From assembly GCA_026986085.1 (NCBI GenBank), contig JALSPE010000092.1, positions 1 through 10,922 on the forward strand: 10,922 nucleotides of DNA, in the 5' to 3' direction. The notes below the pieces were generated by a model that had not been told where the DNA came from, did no database searches, and was given only the letters and a program-made list of their open reading frames with translations. Shown one piece after another: positions 1 through 6,847 of the stretch (position 1 is its first letter; each line of letters opens with the position of its first letter). The stretch is from Campylobacteraceae bacterium (GTDB taxonomy: Bacteria > Campylobacterota > Campylobacteria > Campylobacterales > Sulfurovaceae). Made by a program: the position numbers and the translations under genes.

Positions 1-1324
1 AGAAGGGCAGATGGGGAATAGTGAAGTTGGACATATGTGTTTAGGTAGTGGACGGGTGTTGTATCAAGATTTGGTTAAGATATCACTAGCGCTTAAAGAT
101 GGCTCTTTGGTTAAAAATGAAGCTTTAAATCTTGTAATGGGTAAAAGTGATACTCTACATATAGTTGGGCTTTTGAGTGATGGAGGGGTGCATTCGCATA
201 TAGAGCATATTATAGGGTTGGCAAAGATTGCAAAAGAGCAGGGTAAAAGAGTTTGGTTGCACTTAATTACGGATGGAAGAGATGTTTCGCCAACTTCTGC
301 ACCACTATATATAAAGCAGATAGAGGATATTTGCGATAATAATATAAAGATAGCAACTATTAGTGGACGCTACTATACAATGGATAGAGATAACCGTTGG
401 GATAGAGTAGAGAGAGGTTACAAGGCTTTAGTAGAGGCAGAGCCAAAAGTTGATATAGAGCCAATAGAGTATATTAAAGAGAGTTACAAAAAAGATATTA
501 CAGATGAGTTTATAGAGCCTGTTGCTTTTGGTGATTATAGTGGTATGAAGAGTGGAGATAGCGTGGTTATTGCAAACTTTAGAAGCGATAGAGTAAGAGA
601 GATTACTACAGCTTTGGGGGCAAAAGAGTTTGAGCATTTTAAGCGACCAAAATTAGAGTTGAATATTGCTACAATGACTCAATATGATGCAAACTTTAAC
701 TACCCTGTAATGTTTAGTAAAGAGATACCTAAAAATACTCTTTGCGAAGTTATAAGCAAGGCTGGGTTAAAGCAACTTCATACAGCCGAGACTGAAAAGT
801 ATGCACATGTTACATTCTTCTTTAACGGAGGACTAGAGGAGCCTTATGAGAGTGAGAGTAGGGTTTTAATTCCTAGCCCAAAAGTAGCAACTTATGATTT
901 AAAGCCTGAGATGTCTGCTCCAGAGGTTGGAGAGGCTGTAAGAGTAGCTATGAAAGAGGATTACGATTTTATAGTTGTAAATTTTGCAAATGGAGATATG
1001 GTAGGTCATACAGGTAATTTTGAAGCAGCAGTTAAGGCAGTAGAAGCTGTTGATAAAGAGTTAGGGAAGATTTTAGAGGTATCCAAAGAGAAAAATTATA
1101 GTATAGTTTTAACTTCTGACCACGGAAATTGCGAAGAGATGATAGATGAGAGTGGAAATGTATTAACTAATCATACAGTTGGAGAGGTGTTTGCATTTGT
1201 AATTTCGCCAAGAGTTAATGAGTTAAAGAGTGGAGGTGGATTAAATAATATAGCACCTACAGTGTTGGAGCTTATGGAGTTAGAGGTTCCAGAGGAGATG
1301 GATGAGAGTCTAATTAAAAATTAA
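1..1324 (+). CDS. gpmI: 2,3-bisphosphoglycerate-independent phosphoglycerate mutase, 5'-truncated by window edge
   Basis: Interconverts 3- and 2-phosphoglycerate in glycolysis and gluconeogenesis; a cytoplasmic, metal-dependent enzyme of the alkaline phosphatase superfamily. The open frame runs from base 2, where E-G-Q precedes MGNSEVGH, a motif internal to this family that carries the phosphorylated active-site Ser. The ATG at base 11 is therefore not the start, and I estimate that 55-60 N-terminal residues lie outside the window. Other visible motifs in order are [60 protein letters not shown] and the metal-binding SDHGNCEEM (codons at about 1115-1141), then a metal-ligand His in NHT. The stop is followed within 9 bases by fabG, and TAAGGAG at the stop serves as the fabG ribosome site, so the two are probably co-transcribed. 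I see no frameshift in the visible part. Confidence 0.96.
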   Translation, partial: EGQMGNSEVGHMCLGSGRVLYQDLVKISLALKDGSLVKNEALNLVMGKSDTLHIVGLLSDGGVHSHIEHIIGLAKIAKEQGKRVWLHLITDGRDVSPTSAPLYIKQIEDICDNNIKIATISGRYYTMDRDNRWDRVERGYKALVEAEPKVDIEPIEYIKESYKKDITDEFIEPVAFGDYSGMKSGDSVVIANFRSDRVREITTALGAKEFEHFKRPKLELNIATMTQYDANFNYPVMFSKEIPKNTLCEVISKAGLKQLHTAETEKYAHVTFFFNGGLEEPYESESRVLIPSPKVATYDLKPEMSAPEVGEAVRVAMKEDYDFIVVNFANGDMVGHTGNFEAAVKAVEAVDKELGKILEVSKEKNYSIVLTSDHGNCEEMIDESGNVLTNHTVGEVFAFVISPRVNELKSGGGLNNIAPTVLELMELEVPEEMDESLIKN

Positions 1325-1333
1325 GGAGATAAT

Positions 1334-2077
1334 ATGAAATTTAGTGGTAAAAATGTTTTAGTAACAGGTAGCAGTAGAGGAATTGGGGCAGATATTGCAA
1401 AGGTTTTAGCTGGATATGGGCTTAAAGTTTGGGTAAATTACAGAAGTGGTGAGGTAGAGGCTAAAGAGGTTGCTAAAGCTATTGTTGATGCAGGTGGAGA
1501 GGCAGAGATTATTGGGTTTGATGTAAGTGATGAAGATGCATTTGTAGAGGCAATTAAAAGAATTGTAGAGAGTGATGGAGAGCTTAGTTATTTGGTAAAT
1601 AATGCTGGAATTACAAAAGATAAACTTGCTATGAGAATGAAGGTAGATGAGTTTATGGCAGTAATTGAGGCAAATTTAAAGTCTGTATTTATTGGATGTA
1701 GAGAGGCTATTAAGGTTATGGGTAAAAAGCGTTTTGGAAGTGTTGTAAATGTTGCAAGTATTGTTGGAGAGACAGGAAATGCAGGGCAGACTAACTATTC
1801 GGCAAGTAAGGGTGGAGTAATTGCTATGACAAAATCTTTTGCACAAGAGTCAGCACCTAGAGGCATAAGATTTAATACAGTAACTCCCGGATTTATAGCA
1901 ACCAAGATGACAGATGTATTAAAAGATGAGGTAAAAGATACCTTTATATCAAAAATACCTCTAAAAAGATTTGGAGAACCAAAAGAGGTTGCAGAGGCTA
2001 TAGCCTTTCTTTTAAGCGACCACTCTACTTATATTACAGGCGAAACACTAAAGGTTAATGGGGGGATGATGATGTAA
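1334..2077 (+). CDS. fabG: 3-oxoacyl-[acyl-carrier-protein] reductase
   Basis: NADPH-dependent reduction of 3-ketoacyl-ACP to 3-hydroxyacyl-ACP, the first reductive step of each type II fatty-acid elongation cycle; a cytoplasmic short-chain dehydrogenase, normally a tetramer. The 247-residue length is typical of FabG. Visible are the cofactor motif TGSSRGIG (residues 11-18), NNAG (89-92), the active-site Asn in ANLKS (N114), catalytic S142, Y155 and K159 in the YSASK context, and the PGFIATKMT loop (185-193). The C-terminal VNGGMMM matches the usual FabG ending. The ATG start is set by AAGGAG about 6 bases upstream. It follows gpmI closely and precedes the regulator pair; acpP, fabF and accA lie downstream on the same strand, which supports FabG over a generic short-chain dehydrogenase. 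Confidence 0.95.
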   Translation: MKFSGKNVLVTGSSRGIGADIAKVLAGYGLKVWVNYRSGEVEAKEVAKAIVDAGGEAEIIGFDVSDEDAFVEAIKRIVESDGELSYLVNNAGITKDKLAMRMKVDEFMAVIEANLKSVFIGCREAIKVMGKKRFGSVVNVASIVGETGNAGQTNYSASKGGVIAMTKSFAQESAPRGIRFNTVTPGFIATKMTDVLKDEVKDTFISKIPLKRFGEPKEVAEAIAFLLSDHSTYITGETLKVNGGMMM

Positions 2078-2092
2078 AAAGCTTTGCTTTTG
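2076..2092 (+). terminator. Weak hairpin after fabG, possible terminator
   Basis: AAAAGC-TTT-GCTTTT forms a 6-bp stem with a 3-base loop (2077-2091), starting at the fabG stop codon. The A-tract/T-tract arms look like a minimal intrinsic terminator, but only two pairs are G-C and no T-run extends beyond the arm. It may only partly terminate the gpmI-fabG transcript. Confidence 0.3.
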
Positions 2093-2129
2093 CATCAATT
2101 TTGAATTTTTGTGCAACTTAAAAGTTCTT

Positions 2130-2164
2130 AACACTTAGCACATAACACATAGCACTTAACACTA
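2130..2164 (+). repeat. Heptamer tandem repeat, five units, alternating A/G at position 2
   Basis: Five consecutive 7-base units are visible: AACACTT, AGCACAT, AACACAT, AGCACTT, AACACTA. The core ARCAC is invariant except for a strict A/G alternation at position 2. The array ends about 7 bases before the ribosome site of the response-regulator gene, so it lies in its promoter or leader. The function is unknown. It could be a tandem operator, since OmpR-family proteins bind direct repeats, although 7 bases is shorter than their usual spacing of about 10-11. It could equally be a dispersed short repeat of the genome. Confidence 0.8.
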
Positions 2165-2171
2165 TTTTAAA

Positions 2172-2176
2172 AAGGA
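2172..2176 (+). promoter_or_regulatory. Ribosome binding site fixing the TTG start of the response regulator
   Basis: AAGGA lies 5 bases before TTG at 2182. No in-frame ATG lies near this point, and the protein read from TTG (MKILLLEDD) begins exactly where receiver domains normally begin, so the TTG start is well supported. Confidence 0.7.
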
Positions 2177-2181
2177 CTTTC

Positions 2182-2823
2182 TTGAAGATACTTCTTTTAG
2201 AAGATGATAGATTATTTAATGAAACGATAAGAGATTTTTTAGAAGATGAAGGGTTTGATGTTGATAGTGTATTAGATCCATTAAGTGCTTATGATTTGGT
2301 GTATGAGAGTAGATATGATTTATATATTTTTGACATAAATTTACCTTTTGAAGATGGCATTAGTGCTTTAAAGTCTCTAAGAAGTGCCGATGACAATACT
2401 CCTGCTATTTTTATTACTTCAAGAGATGATAAAGAGTCTTTGCTTAAAGGGTTTAAAGTTGGGGCTGATGATTATTTAAAGAAGCCAATAGATTTAGATG
2501 AGTTACTTGCAAGAGTTAAAGTAATTAGAAGAAGATATAATATAGATTCAACTTTAAAAGTAGGAGATTATATCTTTAACTTTAGTGAGAATAAGTTGTA
2601 TTTAAATGGAAACTCTTTAAAGTTGAGTTTAAAAGAGAGTGAGTTGCTATCAATTTTAATTAAAAATAGAGGCAGAGTTGTAGAGTATAGTGAGATTTAC
2701 AATCATCTATGGGGTAGCCAAGAGCCAAATTATGGGGCATTAAGAGTCTATATAAGTAGTTTAAAGAGATATTTTCCTAATATTAAATCTATTCGTAGTG
2801 TTGGATATAAATTTAATGAGTAG
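2182..2823 (+). CDS. OmpR/PhoB-family response regulator
   Basis: A DNA-binding response regulator of 213 residues. The N-terminal receiver domain (about 1-115) has acidic residues E7, D8 and D9, the phospho-acceptor D51 in YIFDINLPFEDG, T79 in the IFITSR switch strand and K101 in YLKKP. The C-terminal winged helix (about 125-213) shows the family hallmarks LSLKESELLSILIKNRGRVV and LRVYISSLKRYFP, followed by SIRSVGYKF. Translation starts at TTG with AAGGA 5 bases upstream. The partner kinase follows after 6 bases, so the two are coupled. The pair interrupts an otherwise fatty-acid-synthesis neighbourhood. The specific regulon cannot be read from the sequence. I do not assign a gene symbol, since several Campylobacterota regulators (for example the ArsR and CrdR types) share this architecture. 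Confidence 0.93.
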   Translation: MKILLLEDDRLFNETIRDFLEDEGFDVDSVLDPLSAYDLVYESRYDLYIFDINLPFEDGISALKSLRSADDNTPAIFITSRDDKESLLKGFKVGADDYLKKPIDLDELLARVKVIRRRYNIDSTLKVGDYIFNFSENKLYLNGNSLKLSLKESELLSILIKNRGRVVEYSEIYNHLWGSQEPNYGALRVYISSLKRYFPNIKSIRSVGYKFNE

Positions 2824-2829
2824 TTTTGT

Positions 2830-3648
2830 ATGAAGTTGTGGTTTATTTTTATCTTTACTCTAGTAGGGCTCTTACTTATTGCTCTATACAACTTTTTGGC
2901 TATCAATATTTTTGATAGTAAATTTTATACATTGGTAGCAATAGTTCCAGCTTTTGTTATAACAGGTTTAATTTTATATGAGTTGATTATAGAGCCTAAA
3001 AGGTCTCAAGATAGGGTGTTGGAGAATTTAATAAAAGAGACTTTACATGAGATAAATTTACCAATAAATACTATAGATGCAAATATAAAGATGTTATCTA
3101 AAAGATTGAGTGATAGTAAAGATTTAAAAAAGCTTTCAAGGATAGAGGGTTCACTAGATAGGCTAAAGAGGCTATATGAGCAGCTTAGTTATAATATAAA
3201 AAAGGAGCTTATCCCAATAGTTCTTGAAGAGCTTGATTTAAAAGAGATAGTTAAAGATAGAGTTTCGCACTTTAGAGAGTTTAATAGAAATGAGTTTATT
3301 TTAGAGTTGAATAGTTTAAAGATTAAAGTGGATAAGATTGGTTTAGAGCAAGTTATAGATAATATTATAGAAAATAGTATGAAATACTCTGTTAAAGATA
3401 GTGAAATTTTTATCAAAATATATGAGACAACTTTAGAGATAGAGGATTTTGGTATAGGTATAGAGCAAGATGAGTTATCTCTAATATATCAAAGATACTA
3501 CAGGGAGTCTCAAGAGGGTAGAGGCGATGGAATAGGGCTTAGTATTGTTAAGAGTTATTGTGATAGATATGGGATTACTTTAAAAATTGAATCAAAAAAA
3601 GGTGTTGGAACAAAAGTTATTTTAGACTTTAATCGCTTAGTTTTATAG
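2830..3648 (+). CDS. Sensor histidine kinase, two transmembrane helices, minimal sensor loop
   Basis: The membrane histidine kinase partner of the preceding regulator, 272 residues, short for the class. Helix 1 spans about residues 3-26 and helix 2 about 32-54, separated by only about 5-7 residues (around FDSKF), so there is essentially no periplasmic sensing domain. No HAMP domain is apparent between helix 2 and the phosphorylation site. The H-box is TLHEINLPI with H73. The N-box is DNIIENSMKYS with N182, the G1 box is EDFGIGI (205-211) and the G2 box GRGDGIGLSIV (230-240). All catalytic boxes look intact. ATG lies 6 bases after the regulator stop with only a weak GAG upstream, which suggests translational coupling. 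By architecture it resembles intramembrane-sensing kinases; the ligand is unknown. Confidence 0.92.
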   Translation: MKLWFIFIFTLVGLLLIALYNFLAINIFDSKFYTLVAIVPAFVITGLILYELIIEPKRSQDRVLENLIKETLHEINLPINTIDANIKMLSKRLSDSKDLKKLSRIEGSLDRLKRLYEQLSYNIKKELIPIVLEELDLKEIVKDRVSHFREFNRNEFILELNSLKIKVDKIGLEQVIDNIIENSMKYSVKDSEIFIKIYETTLEIEDFGIGIEQDELSLIYQRYYRESQEGRGDGIGLSIVKSYCDRYGITLKIESKKGVGTKVILDFNRLVL

Positions 3649-3676
3649 CATTTAAGTAGAAAATTTAGAAAAAATA

Positions 3677-3716
3677 TTGTTTATATTGTCTATTTTTAAC
3701 GATTTTTAGCTATACT
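3677..3716 (+). promoter_or_regulatory. Probable sigma-70-type promoter for acpP and downstream cluster
   Basis: TATACT at 3711-3716, preceded by GATTTTTAGC, is a good -10 element in the T-rich context usual for Campylobacterota, where -35 boxes are weak or absent. TTGTCT at 3686-3691 is a poor -35 candidate because its spacing would be 19. A start near 3722-3724 would leave a leader of about 20 bases containing the acpP ribosome site. Confidence 0.55.
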
Positions 3717-3731
3717 AAGCCCATATTTTAT

Positions 3732-3737
3732 AAGGAG
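3732..3737 (+). promoter_or_regulatory. Strong ribosome binding site of acpP
   Basis: AAGGAG lies 5 bases before ATG at 3743. The strong match and spacing fit the very high ACP expression seen in bacteria and fix the start. Confidence 0.75.
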
Positions 3738-3742
3738 TCATA

Positions 3743-3976
3743 ATGGCAATTTTAGATGAAGTTAAAGAAGTAGTAGCTGAGCAATTAGGTGTAGATGTTA
3801 ATGAGATAAAAGAGGATTCAAAGTTTGCAGAAGATTTAGGTGCTGATAGCCTAGATGTAGTTGAGCTTGTAATGGCTCTTGAAGAGAAATTTGATATTGA
3901 AATTCCTGATGAGTCTGCTGAAGGTATTGCAACTGTTGCAGATGCTGTGAAGTTCATCGAAGAGGCTAAGGCTTAA
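3743..3976 (+). CDS. acpP: Acyl carrier protein
   Basis: A small acidic cytoplasmic protein of 77 residues, the canonical ACP length. It carries growing acyl chains as thioesters on a 4'-phosphopantetheine arm. The attachment Ser is S36 in the hallmark ADSLDVVEL, followed by helix III with [11 protein letters not shown]. The N-terminal helix and the final [10 protein letters not shown] helix complete the four-helix fold. It heads the run acpP-fabF-accA, has its own probable promoter and a strong ribosome site, and is separated from fabF by two hairpins that may set a higher ACP yield. CoA, made through the downstream coaX, supplies the phosphopantetheine arm. Confidence 0.97.
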   Translation: MAILDEVKEVVAEQLGVDVNEIKEDSKFAEDLGADSLDVVELVMALEEKFDIEIPDESAEGIATVADAVKFIEEAKA

Positions 3977-3981
3977 TATAT

Positions 3982-3994
3982 CCCCTTTTTGGGG
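3982..3994 (+). other. Short C4/G4 hairpin downstream of acpP
   Basis: CCCC-TTTTT-GGGG forms a compact 4-bp all-GC stem beginning 5 bases after the acpP stop codon, immediately next to a longer A/U-rich hairpin. There is no T-tract right after it, so it is unlikely to terminate alone. It could protect the acpP 3' end. Confidence 0.4.
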
Positions 3995-4032
3995 TGTAGA
4001 TAAAAGAGTTTAGAGGAACTTTTTTATCTATA
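3995..4032 (+). terminator. Long hairpin in acpP-fabF spacer, possible attenuator or processing site
   Basis: Arm 3995-4010 (TGTAGATAAAAGAGTT) pairs over 16 positions with arm 4017-4032 (AACTTTTTTATCTATA), with two G-U wobbles and a 6-base loop TAGAGG. A T-run (ATATTTTTT) follows about 10 bases later, next to the fabF ribosome site. It could act as a partial terminator or RNase site that lowers fabF-accA relative to acpP. Few G-C pairs make strong termination doubtful. Confidence 0.5.
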
Positions 4033-4053
4033 AAATATTTTTTAGGAGTAGTC

Positions 4054-5277
4054 GTGAGAAGGGTAGTAGTAACTGGTTTAGGAATGATAAACAGCGTTGG
4101 ACATGATAAACATAGCTCTTTTAATGCTATTGTAGCTGGTGAATGCGGTATAGATAAGATATCGCTATTTGACCCTTCTAGTTTTTCTGCTCAAATTGCT
4201 GGAGAAGTTAAAGATTTTGACCCAACAGTTGTTATGAATGCTAAAGAGGTTAAGAAGGCTGATAGATTTATTCAGTTTGGTTTAAAAGCTGCAAAAGAGG
4301 CTATTGAAGATGCAAAGATTGATGATAGCATAGAGAGAGATAGTTTTGGTATTAGCTCTGCTTCTGGGATTGGTGGTTTGCCAACAATTGAGAAAAACTC
4401 TTTGGTTTGTGAAAATAGGGGTCCTAGAAGAATATCTCCATTTTTTATTCCATCTGCGCTTGTTAATATGCTTGGTGGGTTTGTCTCTATTGCTCATAAT
4501 TTAAAGGGTCCAAATTTAAGTTCTGTTACAGCATGTGCTGCTGGAACTCATGCAATTTCTGAAGCTGCTAAGACAATTATGTTAGGAGGGGCCAAGAGAA
4601 TGCTTGTTGTTGGTGCTGAGAGTGCTATTTGTCCTGTTGGCATTGGTGGATTTGCTGCTATGAAAGCCCTATCTACTAGAAATGATGACCCAAAACATGC
4701 ATCTCGTCCATTCGATAAAGATAGAGATGGCTTTATTATGGGAGAGGGTGCTGGAGCATTGGTTTTAGAAGAGTTAGAGTCTGCAAAAGCAAGAGGTGCA
4801 AAGATATATGCAGAGTTGGTAGGATTTGGAGAGAGTGGAGATGCTAACCATATTACTACACCTACAATGAGTGGACCTTTAAGAGCAATGAAAGCAGCAT
4901 ATAAGATGGCAGGAGAGCCAAAAATTGATTATATAAATGCACATGGAACTTCTACTCCAGTAAATGATAAAAATGAGACAGCTGCAATTAAGGAGTTGTT
5001 GGGTGGTAAGGAGAATTGTCCACCTGTAACATCTACAAAAGGGCAGATTGGTCATTGTCTAGGAGCTGCTGGTTCTATAGAGGCTGTAATATCTATTATG
5101 GCTATGGAAGAGGGGATTATTCCTCCAACTATTAATTATGAGACACCTGATGAGAGTTGTGATTTAGATTATGTAATTGAGGGTGCTAGAGAGGCTGAGT
5201 TAAATACGGTTATGAGTAACTCATTTGGATTTGGTGGAACAAATGGAGTGGTTATTTTTAAGAGATATCAAGGATAA
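4054..5277 (+). CDS. fabF: 3-oxoacyl-[acyl-carrier-protein] synthase II (KAS II)
   Basis: Condenses malonyl-ACP with acyl-ACP, the elongating step of type II fatty-acid synthesis; a cytoplasmic homodimer of the thiolase superfamily. The 407-residue length is typical. The Cys-His-His triad is intact: C161 in SVTACAAGTHAI, H297 in NAHGTSTPVND and H334 in KGQIGHCLGAAG, with the conserved K329. The glycine-rich ending NSFGFGGTNG is present. The start is GTG at 4054, with AGGAG 5 bases upstream and the standard N-terminus MRRVVVTGLGMINSVG. The Cys-His-His set separates it from FabH, which uses Cys-His-Asn, and the acpP-fabF adjacency is classical. It ends 6 bases before accA. Confidence 0.97.
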   Translation: MRRVVVTGLGMINSVGHDKHSSFNAIVAGECGIDKISLFDPSSFSAQIAGEVKDFDPTVVMNAKEVKKADRFIQFGLKAAKEAIEDAKIDDSIERDSFGISSASGIGGLPTIEKNSLVCENRGPRRISPFFIPSALVNMLGGFVSIAHNLKGPNLSSVTACAAGTHAISEAAKTIMLGGAKRMLVVGAESAICPVGIGGFAAMKALSTRNDDPKHASRPFDKDRDGFIMGEGAGALVLEELESAKARGAKIYAELVGFGESGDANHITTPTMSGPLRAMKAAYKMAGEPKIDYINAHGTSTPVNDKNETAAIKELLGGKENCPPVTSTKGQIGHCLGAAGSIEAVISIMAMEEGIIPPTINYETPDESCDLDYVIEGAREAELNTVMSNSFGFGGTNGVVIFKRYQG

Positions 5278-5283
5278 TATGTA

Positions 5284-6219
5284 ATGGCAACTTATCTTGA
5301 CTTTGAGAAGTCAATTGAAGAGATTCAAAACTCTATAGAGTCTGCAAAAGCAAGAGGCGACGAAGCAGCAATAGAGATATTAAATAAAGATTTAGAGAAA
5401 GAGGTAAATAAAGTTTTTGGAAATTTAAGCGATTATCAAAAGCTTCAACTTGCAAGACATGCTGATCGCCCATACTCACTAGATTATATTCGTTTAATTT
5501 TAGATGATGCACAAGAGCTTCACGGAGATAGAACTTTTAGAGATGATGAAGCAATTGTTTGTTTTTTAGGCTGGATTGATGGTCAAAAGACAATGGTTAT
5601 TGGTGAGCAAAAGGGTCGTGGCACAAAAAATAAGATAAAGAGAAATTTTGGAATGCCTCATCCTGAGGGTTATAGAAAAGCTTTAAGAGCTATGAAACTT
5701 GCTGAGAAGTTTGATATACCACTATTGATGCTTATAGATACTCCAGGTGCATATCCAGGGCTTGAAGCTGAAGAGAGAGGTCAAAGTGAAGCAATTGCTA
5801 GAAATCTTTATGAGTTATCGGATTTAAGAGTTCCTTTGGTATCTATTGTTATTGGTGAAGGTGGAAGTGGTGGGGCTTTGGCTATTGGAGTTGCTGATAA
5901 GTTGGCGATGATGAGATACTCTGTATTTTCTGTAATCTCACCTGAGGGGTGTAGTGCAATTTTATGGAATGACCCTACAAAAGTTGAACAAGCTACAAAG
6001 GCTCTTAAAATTACTCCAGACTCTTTATTGGAACATAATTTAATAGATGATATCATAGATGAACCTCTAATTGGAGCACACAGAGATAAAGTGGTTGCAG
6101 CTGAAGCTATAAAGAGTTACTATCTTAATGCCATAAAAGAGTTGAGTGCATTAACTAAAGATGATTTAATTAAAAAGAGATATGAGAAGTTAATCTCTAT
6201 TGGCTCTTTTAACGAGTAG
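5284..6219 (+). CDS. accA: Acetyl-CoA carboxylase carboxyltransferase subunit alpha
   Basis: The alpha half of the carboxyltransferase that moves CO2 from carboxybiotin to acetyl-CoA to form malonyl-CoA, the committed step of fatty-acid synthesis. It works as an alpha2beta2 complex with AccD, which is not in this window. Length is 311 residues, normal for AccA. The N-terminal helical part (1-60) with [10 protein letters not shown] is followed by the crotonase-like fold: [14 protein letters not shown] (122-135), [16 protein letters not shown] (152-167), the oxyanion-type glycine loop [10 protein letters not shown] (191-200) and [10 protein letters not shown] (219-228). The ATG at 5284 follows AAGGA inside the end of fabF. 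An ATG at 5279 is directly followed by a stop codon and is irrelevant. Confidence 0.97.
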   Translation: MATYLDFEKSIEEIQNSIESAKARGDEAAIEILNKDLEKEVNKVFGNLSDYQKLQLARHADRPYSLDYIRLILDDAQELHGDRTFRDDEAIVCFLGWIDGQKTMVIGEQKGRGTKNKIKRNFGMPHPEGYRKALRAMKLAEKFDIPLLMLIDTPGAYPGLEAEERGQSEAIARNLYELSDLRVPLVSIVIGEGGSGGALAIGVADKLAMMRYSVFSVISPEGCSAILWNDPTKVEQATKALKITPDSLLEHNLIDDIIDEPLIGAHRDKVVAAEAIKSYYLNAIKELSALTKDDLIKKRYEKLISIGSFNE

Positions 6220-6221
6220 GA
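6218..6221 (+). promoter_or_regulatory. Weak ribosome site near the coaX start
   Basis: GAGTAGGA at 6214-6221 overlaps the accA stop codon. AGGA lies only 2 bases before TTG at 6224, while the GAG part gives 7 bases. It supports TTG 6224 over TTG 6200 as the coaX start, but the match is weak and translation probably depends on coupling with accA. Confidence 0.35.
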
Positions 6222-6223
6222 TT

Positions 6224-6847
6224 TTGCTATTAGTCGATATTGGCAATAGATTTGCTCATATATATAACGGAGTAGTTGTTGTAAATTTAGAGCATAGTGA
6301 ATTTTTAAAGAGATATAAAGAGCAAAAACTTTACTATATTAATGTAAATTTGTCTATACAAAAGCAATTAGAGAAAAATATAAATTGGATTAATTTAGAG
6401 CCATATATAAGAGTTGATGGCTCTTATGATGGTATGGGTGTTGATAGAAAGGCTCTTTTGTTAAGTAGAGATGATGGATTATATATAGATTGTGGTAGTG
6501 CAATTACTATTGATTTAAAAGAGGGTGGTAGATTTGTTGGTGGAACAATTTTGCCAGGTATCTGGAGAGTTAAGAGTTGCTATAAAGAGATATCTCCTCG
6601 TTTGGAGGTTGAGTCTATATCTAAAATAGATGTTGATAATTTACCAAACTCTACAACAAATATGAGTATAAGTTACGGTATTATTGCACCAATAATTGCT
6701 CTTGTAGATAGGGTTAATTATAATAATTTGCCGATATATTGCTGCGGTGGAGATGGAGAGTTGTTATCTAACTATTTAGGTGGAGAGTTTGATGATTTAC
6801 TGGTTTTTAAAGGTATGCAAAAAGTTATTAAGGAGTGTGGATGCTAA
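6224..6847 (+). CDS. coaX: Type III pantothenate kinase
   Basis: ATP-dependent phosphorylation of pantothenate, the first step from vitamin B5 to CoA; cytoplasmic, ASKHA fold. The frame is open from TTG 6200, but TTG 6224 gives MLLVDIGN, with the catalytic-strand Asp at residue 5 as is usual for the family, so I place the start there (207 residues). Visible motifs are DIGN (5-8), GVDR (72-75) with the likely catalytic D74, DCGSAITID (89-97) and GGTILPG (106-112). The protein is shorter than the roughly 250-residue forms of other phyla but close to the compact forms I recall from Campylobacterota. Oddities are R9 where the common motif has Thr (DIGNT) and CGSA for the usual GTA. The 3' end overlaps hisG by 7 bases (ATGCTAA), and it starts 4 bases after accA. 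Confidence 0.88.
   Translation: MLLVDIGNRFAHIYNGVVVVNLEHSEFLKRYKEQKLYYINVNLSIQKQLEKNINWINLEPYIRVDGSYDGMGVDRKALLLSRDDGLYIDCGSAITIDLKEGGRFVGGTILPGIWRVKSCYKEISPRLEVESISKIDVDNLPNSTTNMSISYGIIAPIIALVDRVNYNNLPIYCCGGDGELLSNYLGGEFDDLLVFKGMQKVIKECGC
6830..6835 (+). promoter_or_regulatory. Ribosome binding site deciding the hisG start
   Basis: AAGGAG at 6830-6835 lies 5 bases before ATG 6841. An alternative GTG start at 6835 overlaps this site and would add only Met-Trp, so ATG 6841 is preferred. Confidence 0.75.

Noticed and set aside
428..637. Minus-strand frames opposite gpmI, and similar ones at 3189-3416, 4282-4497, 5808-6056 and 9540-9764
   Set aside because: All lie opposite confidently assigned genes, show no recognisable domains and have biased composition expected of antisense frames.
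2130..2164. CRISPR-like repeat array
   Set aside because: The units are 7 bases and directly abutting, with no spacers; this is a tandem repeat, not CRISPR.
3715..3957. 80-codon minus-strand frame antisense to acpP
   Set aside because: Low-complexity Ser/Thr/Ala product lying opposite a certain acpP; no ribosome site was seen.
5279..5284. ATG directly followed by TAA between fabF and accA
   Set aside because: A one-codon frame with no plausible role; the accA start at 5284 fits family and spacing.
6200..6223. Upstream TTG start for coaX adding eight residues
   Set aside because: It would lie well inside accA and add MALLTSRI before the family-typical N-terminus; TTG 6224 fits the family start better.
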